A DNA stretch of 64,000 nucleotides from Synechococcus sp. PCC 7502 (GTDB lineage Bacteria; Cyanobacteriota; Cyanobacteriia; Pseudanabaenales; Pseudanabaenaceae), in contig NC_019702.1 in the NCBI RefSeq assembly GCF_000317085.1, positions 1,704,394 through 1,768,393 of the forward strand. Direction: 5' to 3'. The position numbers and the translations under genes are program-made. Of the stretch, positions 35,141 through 44,708 are shown one piece after another. The notes beneath the pieces are model-generated. The model ran no database searches. It saw nothing but the letters and a program-made list of their open reading frames with translations, and was not told the DNA's origin. Positions within the stretch are counted from its first letter, which is position 1; every line of letters begins with the position of its first letter.

Positions 35141-36012
35141 TTTTTTCTGATTCTAGTCTTAATCGCAGAGAAGATAGTGAACCTAGTGTCCAGTTATCTC
35201 TCCAAAATATCTCTATGGTCTATACAGGTCGAAGAGGATTTGTGGATAAGTTGCTGCACCGCACCTCTAGGGATTACGTAGCTTTGGCAAATATTAGCCT
35301 AGACATCGCTCCTAATACCTTTGTATCCATTATCGGACCTTCGGGCTGTGGCAAATCAACTTTACTGAATGTGATCGCAGGGCTTGTCCAACCCAGTGCA
35401 GGCTCTGTGATTATTAATGGCAAAAAGGTAACAACACCGGGCGCAGATCGAGGTATTGTCTTCCAAAACTATTCCCTCATGCCTTGGATGACCGTTGCGG
35501 AAAATATTCGGTTTGCGATCGAAACTGTCTATCCTAAGTTGTCCCTGAACGAACAAAACTACATTGTCCACGAGTATATTGATTTAGTAGGATTAAAAGG
35601 AACGGAAAAAAGACATCCCCACGAACTCTCTGGAGGAATGAAACAACGGGTCGGTATCGCTAGGGCATTGGCAATTAATCCACAAATATTACTTATGGAT
35701 GAGCCTTTTGGTGCCTTGGATGCTTTAACTCGAGGATTTCTACAAGATGAAGTGGAAAGAATTTGGGAACAACAGCGCAAAACCGTAGTTTTAATTACCC
35801 ATAGTATTGAAGAGGCATTATTACTGAGCGATCGCATTGTGATGATGACTAGAGGACCTGCTGCAAAGATTGCCCAAATTTTGGAAGTTCCCTTTCCCCG
35901 TCCCCGCCACCGTGATACCTTAGATCAAGACCCCGCTTACCACGATCTAAAAGCACAAATGGAGCAGCACCTATCCCGTGAAACCCGTGCAGTTGAAGAA
36001 TCTCGCTTATAA
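35137..36012 (+). CDS. cynD: Cyanate/nitrate-type ABC transporter ATPase
   Basis: 291 residues from ATG 35137, chosen for ATGA overlap with cynB and GGGAG seven bases upstream; an earlier ATG at 35113 is less likely. Walker A GPSGCGKST, signature LSGGMKQRVGIARA, Walker B LLMDEPFGALDA and the switch His ITHSIEEA are intact, so energisation is possible though the permease is broken. It belongs to the NrtD/SsuB/TauB/CynD group. Cyanase follows 73 bases downstream. Confidence 0.85.
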   Translation: MIFSDSSLNRREDSEPSVQLSLQNISMVYTGRRGFVDKLLHRTSRDYVALANISLDIAPNTFVSIIGPSGCGKSTLLNVIAGLVQPSAGSVIINGKKVTTPGADRGIVFQNYSLMPWMTVAENIRFAIETVYPKLSLNEQNYIVHEYIDLVGLKGTEKRHPHELSGGMKQRVGIARALAINPQILLMDEPFGALDALTRGFLQDEVERIWEQQRKTVVLITHSIEEALLLSDRIVMMTRGPAAKIAQILEVPFPRPRHRDTLDQDPAYHDLKAQMEQHLSRETRAVEESRL

Positions 36013-36085
36013 ACTAGAAATTAAATTAGAATTATTTAAATTTGTAAATTAAATTTGTAATTAAATTCATTCACAAGGAGAAATC

Positions 36086-36517
36086 ATGTCTATTACTTCC
36101 AAACTTTTAGCCGCCAAAAAAGCCAAAAACATCTCATTTAGCGATCTAGAACAATTAGTTGGAAGGGATGAAGTATGGATTGCGGCTTTGTTTTATGGTC
36201 AAGCCAGCGCCTCTACGGAAGAAGCGGAAAAAATTACCCAAGCGTTAGGGCTAGGTTCAGATGTAATCGAGGCTTTAACTAGCTACCCAATCAAGGGCTT
36301 AGGTCCTGTTGTCCCCACCGATCCCTTAGTCTATCGTTTTTATGAAATCATGCAGGTTTACGGATTACCCATGAAAGAAGTGATCCAAGAGAAATTTGGT
36401 GATGGCATTATGAGTGCCATTGATTTCACCCTTGATATTGAGAAAATTGAGGACCCCAAGGGCGATCGCGTTCTAGTCACTATGAACGGTAAGTTTCTGC
36501 CCTATAAAAAATGGTAA
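36086..36517 (+). CDS. cynS: Cyanate hydratase (cyanase)
   Basis: 143 residues. It catalyses cyanate plus bicarbonate to ammonia and carbon dioxide, as a decamer. The catalytic Arg and Glu are seen in [11 protein letters not shown] near residue 93, and the Ser in MSAIDF near residue 119; the C-terminus [10 protein letters not shown] is diagnostic. N-terminal helix-turn-helix-like domain present. RBS AAGGAG at 36075-36080. As the last gene of the cyn cluster it turns imported cyanate into usable nitrogen. Intact, so it can act even if cynB is broken (intracellular cyanate arises from carbamoyl phosphate). Confidence 0.96.
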   Translation: MSITSKLLAAKKAKNISFSDLEQLVGRDEVWIAALFYGQASASTEEAEKITQALGLGSDVIEALTSYPIKGLGPVVPTDPLVYRFYEIMQVYGLPMKEVIQEKFGDGIMSAIDFTLDIEKIEDPKGDRVLVTMNGKFLPYKKW

Positions 36518-36604
36518 AAAATAGCAAATTTCTGAATCCTACTTTGGCTAATTCTGGTAGATTGGACTAGCGATAATATCCAAGACTGTTAAAAACTAAG
36601 CCCA

Positions 36605-37258
36605 ATGACCGAGCAACTCAAAGTTTTTGTAAAAAAGCACCCCTTAATTGATCATTGGTTGACGATCGCTAGAGATAAAAATACCCCTGTACCTATATTT
36701 CGTACTGCCATGCAGGAGTTAGGGAAATGGCTAACCTACGAAGCGATTAGAGATTGGCTACCCACTCAACCTGTCAATGTGGAAACTCCTCTGGCTGTGT
36801 CCCAAGGTGAAGTCATAGATGCTTCTGTGCCTTTGGCGATCGTTCCGATTTTAAGGGCGGGACTACCCCTGCTAGAAAGTTGTCAGGCTCTAGTTCCCAA
36901 TGCCAGTATTTATCATCTGGGTTTTGTTAGGGATGAAGCTACCTTAGAAAATAGTTTATATCTGAACAGGCTACCCCGCCAACTGCTACCCCAAACCCGT
37001 ATTCTAATTACAGAGCCAATGCTAGCAACGGGGGGAACGATTATGTCTGCTTTGAATTTACTTACAGCCAGTGGTGCCGATCCCAGTTTAATTCGGATTA
37101 TTAACATTGTGTGTGCGCCACCTGCTCTGCAGAAAATCAATCAAAACTTCCCTTCTGTGCAAATCTACTCTGCCATGATTGATCCAGAGGTAAATGCACA
37201 AGGTTGGATTGTTCCCGGTTTAGGCGATGCAGGCGATCGATCATTTGGTACTTTTTGA
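36605..37258 (+). CDS. upp: Uracil phosphoribosyltransferase
   Basis: 217 residues. Salvages uracil to UMP with phosphoribosyl pyrophosphate. PRPP-binding segment is EPMLATGGTIMSAL near residue 138; the uracil-binding C-terminus VPGLGDAGDRSFGTF is complete. AIVPILRAGLPLLE near residue 78 is the conserved flexible loop region. Length is usual. The gene is separate from its neighbours by ~90-120 bases and its regulation is not visible. Together with the purine/biuret-type operon it shows nucleobase salvage capacity. Confidence 0.95.
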   Translation: MTEQLKVFVKKHPLIDHWLTIARDKNTPVPIFRTAMQELGKWLTYEAIRDWLPTQPVNVETPLAVSQGEVIDASVPLAIVPILRAGLPLLESCQALVPNASIYHLGFVRDEATLENSLYLNRLPRQLLPQTRILITEPMLATGGTIMSALNLLTASGADPSLIRIINIVCAPPALQKINQNFPSVQIYSAMIDPEVNAQGWIVPGLGDAGDRSFGTF

Positions 37259-37375
37259 TAAAATTTTTAGCGAGCTTTTTTGTAAGGCTTGTTTGTAAGT
37301 AATTGCAAAGGTTTGGAAGTTTTATATATCACCAATAGCCTAAATAGCATATTATGCCATTAGTAAATACCTGTA

Positions 37376-37843
37376 ATGATTATGGAACCCTTACCTCCTG
37401 CAATTACACCTTACCAGATGGACATTCTCAGAGTAGTCACGGCTATGGCATGGTCTGATGGTGAGCTAGAAGTCGATGAAATTACCGTGATGCTAGAGCA
37501 GTTTGCTCAACTATTTGCCTCTAGTGATGCCGAACGTAGTGCCTTAGTTCAAGAATTAAGAGAATACTTTAATCAAAATCTGCCCCTTGAGGATTGTCTA
37601 AAACGCCTCCGCCGTCATGAGGATAAGCAGTTAGTCCTAAAATTATCCTATCAAGTCATTCAAGCCAGTCGTCGTCAGCCCGATGAGCCGTTGATTAACC
37701 TGGATGAGGCAGCAGCATACCAAAAATTAAAACAACTATTAGAATTATCAGATACTGAAGTGGCAGAGATCGAAGCCGAAGTGACAGAGAATTTGAGTAT
37801 TACTGATATAGCTACTAATCTCCAAGCTTTAACATCTAGGTAA
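37376..37843 (+). CDS. TerB-family tellurite-resistance-like protein
   Basis: 155 residues. Helical TerB-like domain: RVVTAMAWSDGELEVDEITVMLEQF, with the D-x-E-x-E calcium-type acidic repeat near residues 27-34. TerB proteins bind metal and associate with stress-response scaffolds; the role here is unknown. A Met two codons into the frame (MEPLPP) is the more probable start. It ends one base before the Crp-family gene (37845), so the two are one operon. Confidence 0.78.
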   Translation: MIMEPLPPAITPYQMDILRVVTAMAWSDGELEVDEITVMLEQFAQLFASSDAERSALVQELREYFNQNLPLEDCLKRLRRHEDKQLVLKLSYQVIQASRRQPDEPLINLDEAAAYQKLKQLLELSDTEVAEIEAEVTENLSITDIATNLQALTSR

Positions 37844-37844
37844 A

Positions 37845-38537
37845 ATGGCTGAAAAATCCGATTCCCAGCAAAAAATTCTGTCAATGCCGTTTTTTTTGGG
37901 CTTACCTGAAGAAGCATCATTACGGGCTACAACTCAAATTGTTACGAGAACTCATCCCCCTGAACAGGTGATTTTACTGGAAAATGATTGGGGAAATTCC
38001 GTGTACTTTATCCTTAGTGGCTGGGTCAAAATTCGCACCTATAACCTTGACGGTAAAGAAGTTACCCTAAATATTCTTGGTACTGGGGAAATGTTTGGCG
38101 AAATGGCATCCCTCGATCAAATTCCTCGCTCAACGGATGTAATCACCCTTGCTCCTACAACGATCGCCTCGCTACCCGCCACAAATTTTATACACCTAGT
38201 GGAAACGGAACCGATCGCTGGTATCCATTTAGCTCGCCTTTTAGCAAAAAGATTACGTCAAGTTAACCGCCGTCTGCGTTTACGCGAATCCGATAGCACT
38301 TCTAGGGTGGTCGATGTTTTATTATTTTTGGCAGAAGGACAGGGAACCATGGGAAGTATGGGTGTAGAAATTCCGAATCTGCCCCATCGAGAACTTAGCA
38401 GTCTAAGTGGTTTAGCGCGGGAAACTGTGACAAGAGTTTTGGGTAAACTAGAACGTAAGAACCTAATCCAAAGAGATACTGAACGGGATGTTTTGTGTAT
38501 TACTAATCCCACGGGACTAGAAAGCTTAATGGCTTAG
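37845..38537 (+). CDS. Crp/Fnr-family transcriptional regulator
   Basis: 230 residues. N-terminal cyclic-nucleotide-binding domain (~15-130) with FGEMASLDQIPRSTDV, in which the Arg-Ser pair of the cAMP-phosphate-binding cassette is kept. C-terminal winged helix (~150-225) with recognition region LSSLSGLARETVTRVLGKLERKNLI. No Fe-S Cys cluster, so it is not an Fnr-type oxygen sensor. cAMP binding is probable but not proven. Translationally coupled to TerB upstream and 36 bases ahead of a sensor kinase. Confidence 0.9.
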   Translation: MAEKSDSQQKILSMPFFLGLPEEASLRATTQIVTRTHPPEQVILLENDWGNSVYFILSGWVKIRTYNLDGKEVTLNILGTGEMFGEMASLDQIPRSTDVITLAPTTIASLPATNFIHLVETEPIAGIHLARLLAKRLRQVNRRLRLRESDSTSRVVDVLLFLAEGQGTMGSMGVEIPNLPHRELSSLSGLARETVTRVLGKLERKNLIQRDTERDVLCITNPTGLESLMA

Positions 38538-38572
38538 AAAATTAACCCTTCCAAAGACTGCGGGTATTTACA

Positions 38573-41500
38573 ATGGCAAAGCTTGAGTACAAAATTTTAG
38601 TCGCTAAAAGTCATAGCTCAGCCCATAAAGGTCAAGTTAGAGACCAAAGTTGTGACTATGAAAACTGGTTACGCAGCGATCGCCAAGTTAGTTATCATCT
38701 TCAGGAATTGGTACTTACGCCAAGTCAACTTGATCTAAATTCCATAGAGCAGATAGAGCAAATAAAACAATTTCAGAATACGGACTGTATCCTCTGGGAT
38801 CGAGAACTTGATGATGGGTATCTTAAGAAATTAGAGAATTTGAATGTAGCGATCGTGATCCTAGTTGATCCTGCTGCTAACCTAGATCAGATCACGGAGT
38901 TAAATTATCTATCTAAAGCCACGCTCTCGCAGGAATTATTAAGCTCTACGATCCGTCATCAGATTACAGAAACTCGTCTAAGCCAAAAACTCCTTAAAGC
39001 TGAAGCTGCCCTAGCAGAACAGGAATTACTGAAACAAAAACTCCAACTAGAACAGTCGGTCAATCTATTACTGCAATCAATTTATAGCACCTTTGACCTA
39101 TCTTCGATATTTACCGCCGCCACTACGGGGCTTGGGAAACTGTTAAAGCTAGATCGTGTGGAAGTAATCAAATATTTACCTGATCTGGAAACCTGGACTT
39201 CTTTAGTTCAATATCAGGAAATTAAAGACCTGATAAGTAAAGACCAAGAGGTGGAGCGATTGGATCGAGTAATGCCAGAGCAGAATTACCTGATCGCCGA
39301 AAAACTCAAGCAGGGAGAGATTATAGCCGTTAATAGTTGCAGTGAACTAGACTCTACCGTTAGTCAAGCTGTGCTTAGGGAATATCCCGAGAGTTGGCTA
39401 ATTGTGCCATTAGTAGTTGGCTCAGAGCTATGGGGTGCAGTTAGTATGGAATCCCAGATCAAAAACCGTCACTGGTTGGGTATTGAGGTGGATTTAGCGA
39501 TTAATATTTCTACCCAATTAGCGATCGCCATTCAGCAATCCAATTTTTACACCGAATTACAACAGGAACTAGAGCGTTACCAAACCGTAGAAACTCAACG
39601 CAAACAAGCGGAAGCTGCACTTTTGGCGAGTGAAAATCGCTACTATCAAGTAATTCAAGCCCAAAAAGATTTTATTTTGCGATCGCTGTCTGATACTACT
39701 ATTACCTTTGCTAACGATTCACTATGTCATGTTTTAGGCATAACTACAGAGCAAATTATCGGACGTAAATGGGCAGATTTCGCCATAGCAGAGGATTTAC
39801 CAAAGTTAATGACACAGTTATCTAATCTAAGTCCTGCCAATCCCAGTTTTTTAATTGAGAAACAAGATTATCTTCCTAACCAAAAAGTAAGATGGACGCA
39901 GTGGATTAATCAAGGCATTTTTAACGACGCTGGACAACTCATTGAAATTCAGTCGGTTGGGCGAGATATAACCGCCCTCAAGCAGGCGGAAGCAGAATTA
40001 AAACAACTAAATCAAGAGCTAGAAACTCGCATTGAAAAAAGAACTACTGATTTACGCCGTAGTAAGGAAATTCTCCAAATTAGTGAACAACGGTTCCGCA
40101 GTTTCTTTACCCTTGCCCCCATTGGCATTACGGTAGCGGACGCTAGTACTTTTCAAATTGTGGCGGTGAATCAAGCCTATTGTCGATTTCTCGGATATAC
40201 AGAGGATGAATTATTAAAAATTGAATCTCTCAATTCGATTACTGAATCGGCAGATTGGGCATTGGAGAAACCATTGGCGGATTCCATGATCAAAGGCGGT
40301 ATTAATGCCTATCAACTGGAGCAAAGATTCATTAAAAAAAGTGGACAGGTAGTGATCGGCGAAATCACTGCTACAAAAATTTCTGATCTTGATGGCAACG
40401 TCACCCATATTCTTAAAATGGTGCAGGATATTACAGATCGCAAACGGGACAAAGAAGCATTAAAGCGTAGTAAAGAGCTATTACGTTTAACCATTGAGAA
40501 TACCCCCATTGGCATTTTAACTTTGAGCTTGGAAGGTAAGTTTCTTACTGTGAATCAGGATGCCTGTCGCATTTTTGGCTATTCTTCTGATCAATTATTG
40601 CAGATGACAACTAGAGATATTACCCATCCCGACTACTTAGAAAGTACGATCAATGTCCTCGAACAAGTGGTTAGAGGGGAGGTTTTAAATGTGCAGCTTG
40701 AAAATCAATATATTCACAACACTGGCAGAATCATTGACGCTATCAGCCGCATCGGTATTGTCAGAGACGAGGATGGAAGACCCTTACACTTTGTGGCAGG
40801 AGTAGAAGATATTACCGAGAAAAAACGCACAGAAAGAATTCTCCGCCAACAGTTTGAACGCCAAAATTTTATTACAAAAATTACTCAACAAATTCGCCAA
40901 TCCCTCGATTTAGAGGAAGTCTTAACCGCAGCAGTCAATGAAGTTAGTAGTTTACTCAACTGCGATCGCATTATTATTTTTCAGCTATTTCCCAATGGTG
41001 CTAGTCAAGTGGTCAAAGAAATTGTCAAACCACCGTACCCATCAATTATTGGTATGAACTGGCAGGATGAGCATTTCTCCCACGAAGGATTTGAATATTA
41101 CATTAACTCTAATCCCCGTACTGTTAATGATGTATTTGAGGATAATGTTTTTGCCGATTGCCTTAAGGAGTTTATGTCCCAAGCGCAAATCAAATCAAAA
41201 ATTGTCGCTCCAATTATTCAGCATATTCAATCCTGCTCCCTAGAGCCTTATAACCGATGGCGGCGAGATAACTCCCAACTCTGGGGATTACTGATTGTAC
41301 ATTCCTGTGGTGAATATCGGCAGTGGGATCAAGAAGAAGCTGACCTATTACAACAGGTTGCCAATCAACTGGCGATCGCTATTCAGCAGGCTGACCTTTA
41401 CCAACAAGTTCAACAGGAACTCCAATCTAAAGAAAAGCTATATCTGAGACTTGCCAACGAGTTAAGTCAAAAGGAAATCTTACTAAAAGAAATCCACCAT

Positions 41501-42064
41501 CGGGTCAAAAATAACCTGCAAGTTATGTCTAGTTTGTTGCGGATGCAGTTTCGCAAGACTACGCCAGAGGTTAAAGCCCTATGTGAAGAGTATCAAAATC
41601 GGATTCAGTCTATGGCACTAATTCACGATCAACTCCATCGCAGTAATGATTTAGCAAATATTGACTTTCACACCTATATCACTAACCTCACCACTAATCT
41701 ATTTCAGTGTTACGGCACCAATACGAACGTAGTGCAGCTAAAGTTAGCCGTAAAAGATATATTCCTACCCCTAGATCAATCCATTCCGTTGGGGCTAATT
41801 ATTAATGAATTAGTTTCTAATGCGCTCAAATATGCTTTCCCCGAAGGATATGGTGAAATTAATATCAATCTCACTACATCTAATAATTCCTTGCATCTGT
41901 GCATAGCCGATGATGGTGTGGGCATACCTGAGGACTTTGATTTTGAAACCAGTGATAGTCTAGGAATGCAATTGGTATATAGCCTCACGGATCAGCTAGA
42001 AGGAGAAGTGCAATGTGATCGCACCAGTGGCACCAAATTTGAGATCACCTTTCCCATTGTTTAG
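38573..42064 (+). CDS. Multi-domain sensor histidine kinase (GAF-PAS-PAS-PAS-GAF-HisKA_2)
   Basis: 1163 residues, no signal peptide. Order: unusual N-terminal ~150 residues, GAF (~170-330), three PAS domains (~350-475, 500-625, 630-750), second GAF (~770-935), a coiled coil, and a HisKA_2-type kinase core. The phosphoacceptor is in EIHHRVKNNLQVMSSLLRMQ; the ATP-binding N box INELVSNALKYAFP and G1 box IADDGVGIP follow. The second GAF has SLLNCDRIIIFQ without a clear Cys for bilin attachment. The likely partner is the response regulator at 42880-43605; a Uma2 gene lies in between. Confidence 0.9.
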   Translation: MAKLEYKILVAKSHSSAHKGQVRDQSCDYENWLRSDRQVSYHLQELVLTPSQLDLNSIEQIEQIKQFQNTDCILWDRELDDGYLKKLENLNVAIVILVDPAANLDQITELNYLSKATLSQELLSSTIRHQITETRLSQKLLKAEAALAEQELLKQKLQLEQSVNLLLQSIYSTFDLSSIFTAATTGLGKLLKLDRVEVIKYLPDLETWTSLVQYQEIKDLISKDQEVERLDRVMPEQNYLIAEKLKQGEIIAVNSCSELDSTVSQAVLREYPESWLIVPLVVGSELWGAVSMESQIKNRHWLGIEVDLAINISTQLAIAIQQSNFYTELQQELERYQTVETQRKQAEAALLASENRYYQVIQAQKDFILRSLSDTTITFANDSLCHVLGITTEQIIGRKWADFAIAEDLPKLMTQLSNLSPANPSFLIEKQDYLPNQKVRWTQWINQGIFNDAGQLIEIQSVGRDITALKQAEAELKQLNQELETRIEKRTTDLRRSKEILQISEQRFRSFFTLAPIGITVADASTFQIVAVNQAYCRFLGYTEDELLKIESLNSITESADWALEKPLADSMIKGGINAYQLEQRFIKKSGQVVIGEITATKISDLDGNVTHILKMVQDITDRKRDKEALKRSKELLRLTIENTPIGILTLSLEGKFLTVNQDACRIFGYSSDQLLQMTTRDITHPDYLESTINVLEQVVRGEVLNVQLENQYIHNTGRIIDAISRIGIVRDEDGRPLHFVAGVEDITEKKRTERILRQQFERQNFITKITQQIRQSLDLEEVLTAAVNEVSSLLNCDRIIIFQLFPNGASQVVKEIVKPPYPSIIGMNWQDEHFSHEGFEYYINSNPRTVNDVFEDNVFADCLKEFMSQAQIKSKIVAPIIQHIQSCSLEPYNRWRRDNSQLWGLLIVHSCGEYRQWDQEEADLLQQVANQLAIAIQQADLYQQVQQELQSKEKLYLRLANELSQKEILLKEIHHRVKNNLQVMSSLLRMQFRKTTPEVKALCEEYQNRIQSMALIHDQLHRSNDLANIDFHTYITNLTTNLFQCYGTNTNVVQLKLAVKDIFLPLDQSIPLGLIINELVSNALKYAFPEGYGEININLTTSNNSLHLCIADDGVGIPEDFDFETSDSLGMQLVYSLTDQLEGEVQCDRTSGTKFEITFPIV

Positions 42065-42125
42065 TCTCTGTTCTACCAAGAGATTAGAGTGATAAAATCA
42101 AGTTTAAAACCTGCCCCAAAATATC

Positions 42126-42833
42126 ATGGTTGCTACTGCGGTCAAACTACCCTCAATTACATGGGAACCTCTACCGATTGACTACGTTTTACCTGATGAT
42201 CCTGTGGAAAATATTCAACAACCCCTATTAGCAGCAGCCTTGACAGATGCGCTTCAAGATATAATTAAGCCCGAAATGCTGATTGGTTCTAATTTTGGTT
42301 TAGTAGCAACGGTTAATAAAAAGATTATAGTTAAAGCTCCCGATTGGCTATATGTTCCTCGGGTTTACCCCCTAGCCTCTGGCATAATTCGGCGTAGCTA
42401 TACCCAAAACCTAGAAGGCGATCCCGTAGCGGTGGTCATGGAGTTTTTATCAGATACTGACGGCGGGGAATTATCCATGCGATCGACTCCTCCCTTTGGA
42501 AAATTTTATTTCTATGAACAAATCTTACAAGTACCGACCTATATCACCTACGATCCCTACGAATCTAACCTAGAGGTTAGGTATTTAGAGCAGGGTAAAT
42601 ATATTTTGCAACCAGCAGACGCTCGGGGAAGATGTTGGATTCCCCAGTTAGGCTTATTTTTGGGAATATGGGCGGGAGAAAGACTGGGAAATCAGATTAA
42701 CTGGCTCAGGTGGTGGGATGCTGATGGCAATTTATTACTTTGGGGATTTGAGCGGGCAGAACAAGAGCGACAAAGAGCAGAGCTACTAGCAGCTAAGTTA
42801 CAAGAACTGGGAATTGATCCTAATAATCTTTGA
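42126..42833 (+). CDS. Uma2-family PD-(D/E)XK-fold protein
   Basis: 235 residues. Uma2 (DUF820) proteins are restriction-endonuclease-fold proteins found in many copies in cyanobacteria, with unclear biological role. The nuclease core residues are seen in VAVVMEFLSDTDGG near residue 98 and the YITYDPYESNLEVRYL region near 140. The C-terminal ~30 residues form a coiled coil (RAEQERQRAELLAAKLQELG), typical of the family. It lies between the sensor kinase and its likely response regulator and may be merely a passenger. Confidence 0.85.
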   Translation: MVATAVKLPSITWEPLPIDYVLPDDPVENIQQPLLAAALTDALQDIIKPEMLIGSNFGLVATVNKKIIVKAPDWLYVPRVYPLASGIIRRSYTQNLEGDPVAVVMEFLSDTDGGELSMRSTPPFGKFYFYEQILQVPTYITYDPYESNLEVRYLEQGKYILQPADARGRCWIPQLGLFLGIWAGERLGNQINWLRWWDADGNLLLWGFERAEQERQRAELLAAKLQELGIDPNNL

Positions 42834-42879
42834 GTTAAACAATGAATTAGGCAATAAATGAGCCAAGAATTAGCAAAAC

Positions 42880-43605
42880 ATGACTAGTCAAATTGTAATT
42901 GTTGAAGATGAACGCCTAGTGGCACAGGATATTGCTCAACTACTTAAGGATGAGGGCTATACAATTTGTGCGATCGCTGCCGATGGTAAAACGGCTATTC
43001 AAAAAATCATAGAATTTTCCCCCGACCTAGTACTGTTGGATATTCGGATTAAAGGCGAAATCGATGGTATTGAAGTTGCCGAACATATTCAGTCTTTTTA
43101 TGCCATTCCTGTGATTTTTTTGACGGCTTTTTCCGATGCTGAAACCCTCAAACGCGCGCAAGCTACTCATCCTATGGGCTATGTCTTGAAACCCTTTCGC
43201 CGTGAGCAGTTACTATCCTCAATTACGATCGCCCTCTCCACTTACCAAAACCATAAAATCGCCCCCGAACCAGAAAAAATTCAATCCAGCTACCGTCTTA
43301 AATCTACGATTACCTACATTCACGATCACTTACACCAAAATATTAATTTAGAAATGTTGGCAGGGGCGATCGGCATGAATCCCTCATACTTCTGTCGGGT
43401 TTTTCAACAGGACATTGGCTGCTCTCCCTATCAGTTCATTATTCAGCAAAGGGTAGAAAAAGCAAAAACTCTACTAAAAAATCGAGAACTTACCATCAGT
43501 GATATTGCCCTTCAGTGCGGGTTTGCCAACCATAGTCATTTAGATCGCCACTTTCTCAAAATTGTCGGAATCACGCCAAAGGCTTACCGTAGCAATATTT
43601 TTTAA
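42880..43605 (+). CDS. Response regulator with AraC-type DNA-binding domain
   Basis: 241 residues. Receiver domain (1-120) with acidic pair VEDERL near residue 7, phosphoacceptor in DLVLLDIRI near 52, Thr in IFLTAF near 83 and Lys in YVLKPFR near 103. The C-terminal AraC/XylS helix-turn-helix pair (~145-240) carries GMNPSYFCRVFQQDIGCSPYQFI and ISDIALQCGFANHSHLDRHFLK. Such REC-AraC proteins are transcription factors. The kinase with HisKA_2 domain ending at 42064 is the probable partner. Target genes are not evident. Confidence 0.9.
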   Translation: MTSQIVIVEDERLVAQDIAQLLKDEGYTICAIAADGKTAIQKIIEFSPDLVLLDIRIKGEIDGIEVAEHIQSFYAIPVIFLTAFSDAETLKRAQATHPMGYVLKPFRREQLLSSITIALSTYQNHKIAPEPEKIQSSYRLKSTITYIHDHLHQNINLEMLAGAIGMNPSYFCRVFQQDIGCSPYQFIIQQRVEKAKTLLKNRELTISDIALQCGFANHSHLDRHFLKIVGITPKAYRSNIF

Positions 43606-43826
43606 TTAAGCTCACCTCAACAAAAGGATCGCAGGGCTGGGGTTACCGTATTGGTTTTAGTATTTTTAGCTCTGATCACAATTTGCTGTGGGAGCCACAA
43701 TCTTAAAACTAATGTCAAGAATGTACTAGTTAGACAAGAACAGATAAGACTGCGAATTAAGACTCTTCTATTCTAGTTTCCATAGAAAACAAGTTTTAAT
43801 GAACGTTTTAATAAACGCAGATAGCC

Positions 43827-44678
43827 ATGAAAAGTGATATTACGGCTCAAAACATAGAAGAAGCAATTGATAATGGCGAAATGCTTCTACACTACCAACC
43901 TCAGAGTAATTTAACCTCTGGAGAAATTACAGGATTGGAAGCTCTCGTACGTTGGCATTCAAAAACCCTAGGTCATGTAGATACCGCCCACTTCATCAAT
44001 ATTTTAGAGCATTCCGATATAAACTTGATTGCTAAATTTCATCGATGGCTGACTATAACTGCCTTTGAGCAAATTTTGACATGGCAACAAGTAGGCATAT
44101 CACTACCTGTTTATCTCAACTTTTCTACTCGTTATTTACAAGAAAGAGACTGTTTAAACCTAATTAAGTCCCTTATTCATGACTACCAAATTTCACCATC
44201 TGCCTTTGGCATTGAAGTTACCGAAAGTTACTCGATTAAGGATATGGATGGCATTAAGTTTGTGCTAAGTGAACTCCACAATATGGAGATTAGGATTGCC
44301 CTAGATGACTTTTGTACTAGTTACTGCTCTTTAGAATATTTAAGCGATTTACCTGCGGATATTATCAAAATTGATAAACGCTTTATCCAAGGTTTAACCA
44401 GCGATAACTTTCAACGGCAGAATTCCATTCAGATTATTGTTGAATCAACAGTAGAAATGGCATTCAGACTAGGAATAGAAGTGGTGGCTGAAGGCGTAGA
44501 AACCCTAAAGCAGCTTGAAGCCGTAACTTTTTTAGGATGTGATACCTATCAGGGTTATTTACTCTGCCCGCCTGTACCTGTGGCTTTAATTACCCAGATG
44601 ATTATCAGTGAACGTACTCGTCGTGATTCCCACATAAATCTATCTTCCGAACCATTTTGGCAGGCGATCGCCATTTAA
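43827..44678 (+). CDS. EAL-domain cyclic-di-GMP phosphodiesterase
   Basis: 283 residues, a stand-alone EAL domain that linearises cyclic-di-GMP. Metal and substrate residues look complete: EALVRW near residue 41, NFSTRYLQ near 110, EVTESYS near 131, ALDDF with the Asp pair near 157, KIDKRF and AEGVETL near 222, and the closing Gln-Gly in DTYQGYLLCPP. The usual loop LDDFGTGYSSL reads LDDFCTSYCSL, a moderate change with unknown effect. No transmembrane segment or sensor is attached. It stands between the REC-AraC gene and the pap-like cluster. Confidence 0.88.
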   Translation: MKSDITAQNIEEAIDNGEMLLHYQPQSNLTSGEITGLEALVRWHSKTLGHVDTAHFINILEHSDINLIAKFHRWLTITAFEQILTWQQVGISLPVYLNFSTRYLQERDCLNLIKSLIHDYQISPSAFGIEVTESYSIKDMDGIKFVLSELHNMEIRIALDDFCTSYCSLEYLSDLPADIIKIDKRFIQGLTSDNFQRQNSIQIIVESTVEMAFRLGIEVVAEGVETLKQLEAVTFLGCDTYQGYLLCPPVPVALITQMIISERTRRDSHINLSSEPFWQAIAI

Positions 44679-44708
44679 TCTCTAGCAAAATTAACTTAGG
44701 TCAAAACC

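Noticed and set aside
42126-42833. Uma2 gene as a mobile-element cargo or homing nuclease
   Set aside because: No repeats or insertion signs flank it; Uma2 genes are numerous and ordinary in cyanobacteria.
43606-43826. Possible small membrane protein in the 43.6-43.8 kb gap
   Set aside because: A frame with one hydrophobic stretch (VLVLVFLALITICC) exists, but it has no good start or ribosome site and no recognisable family.
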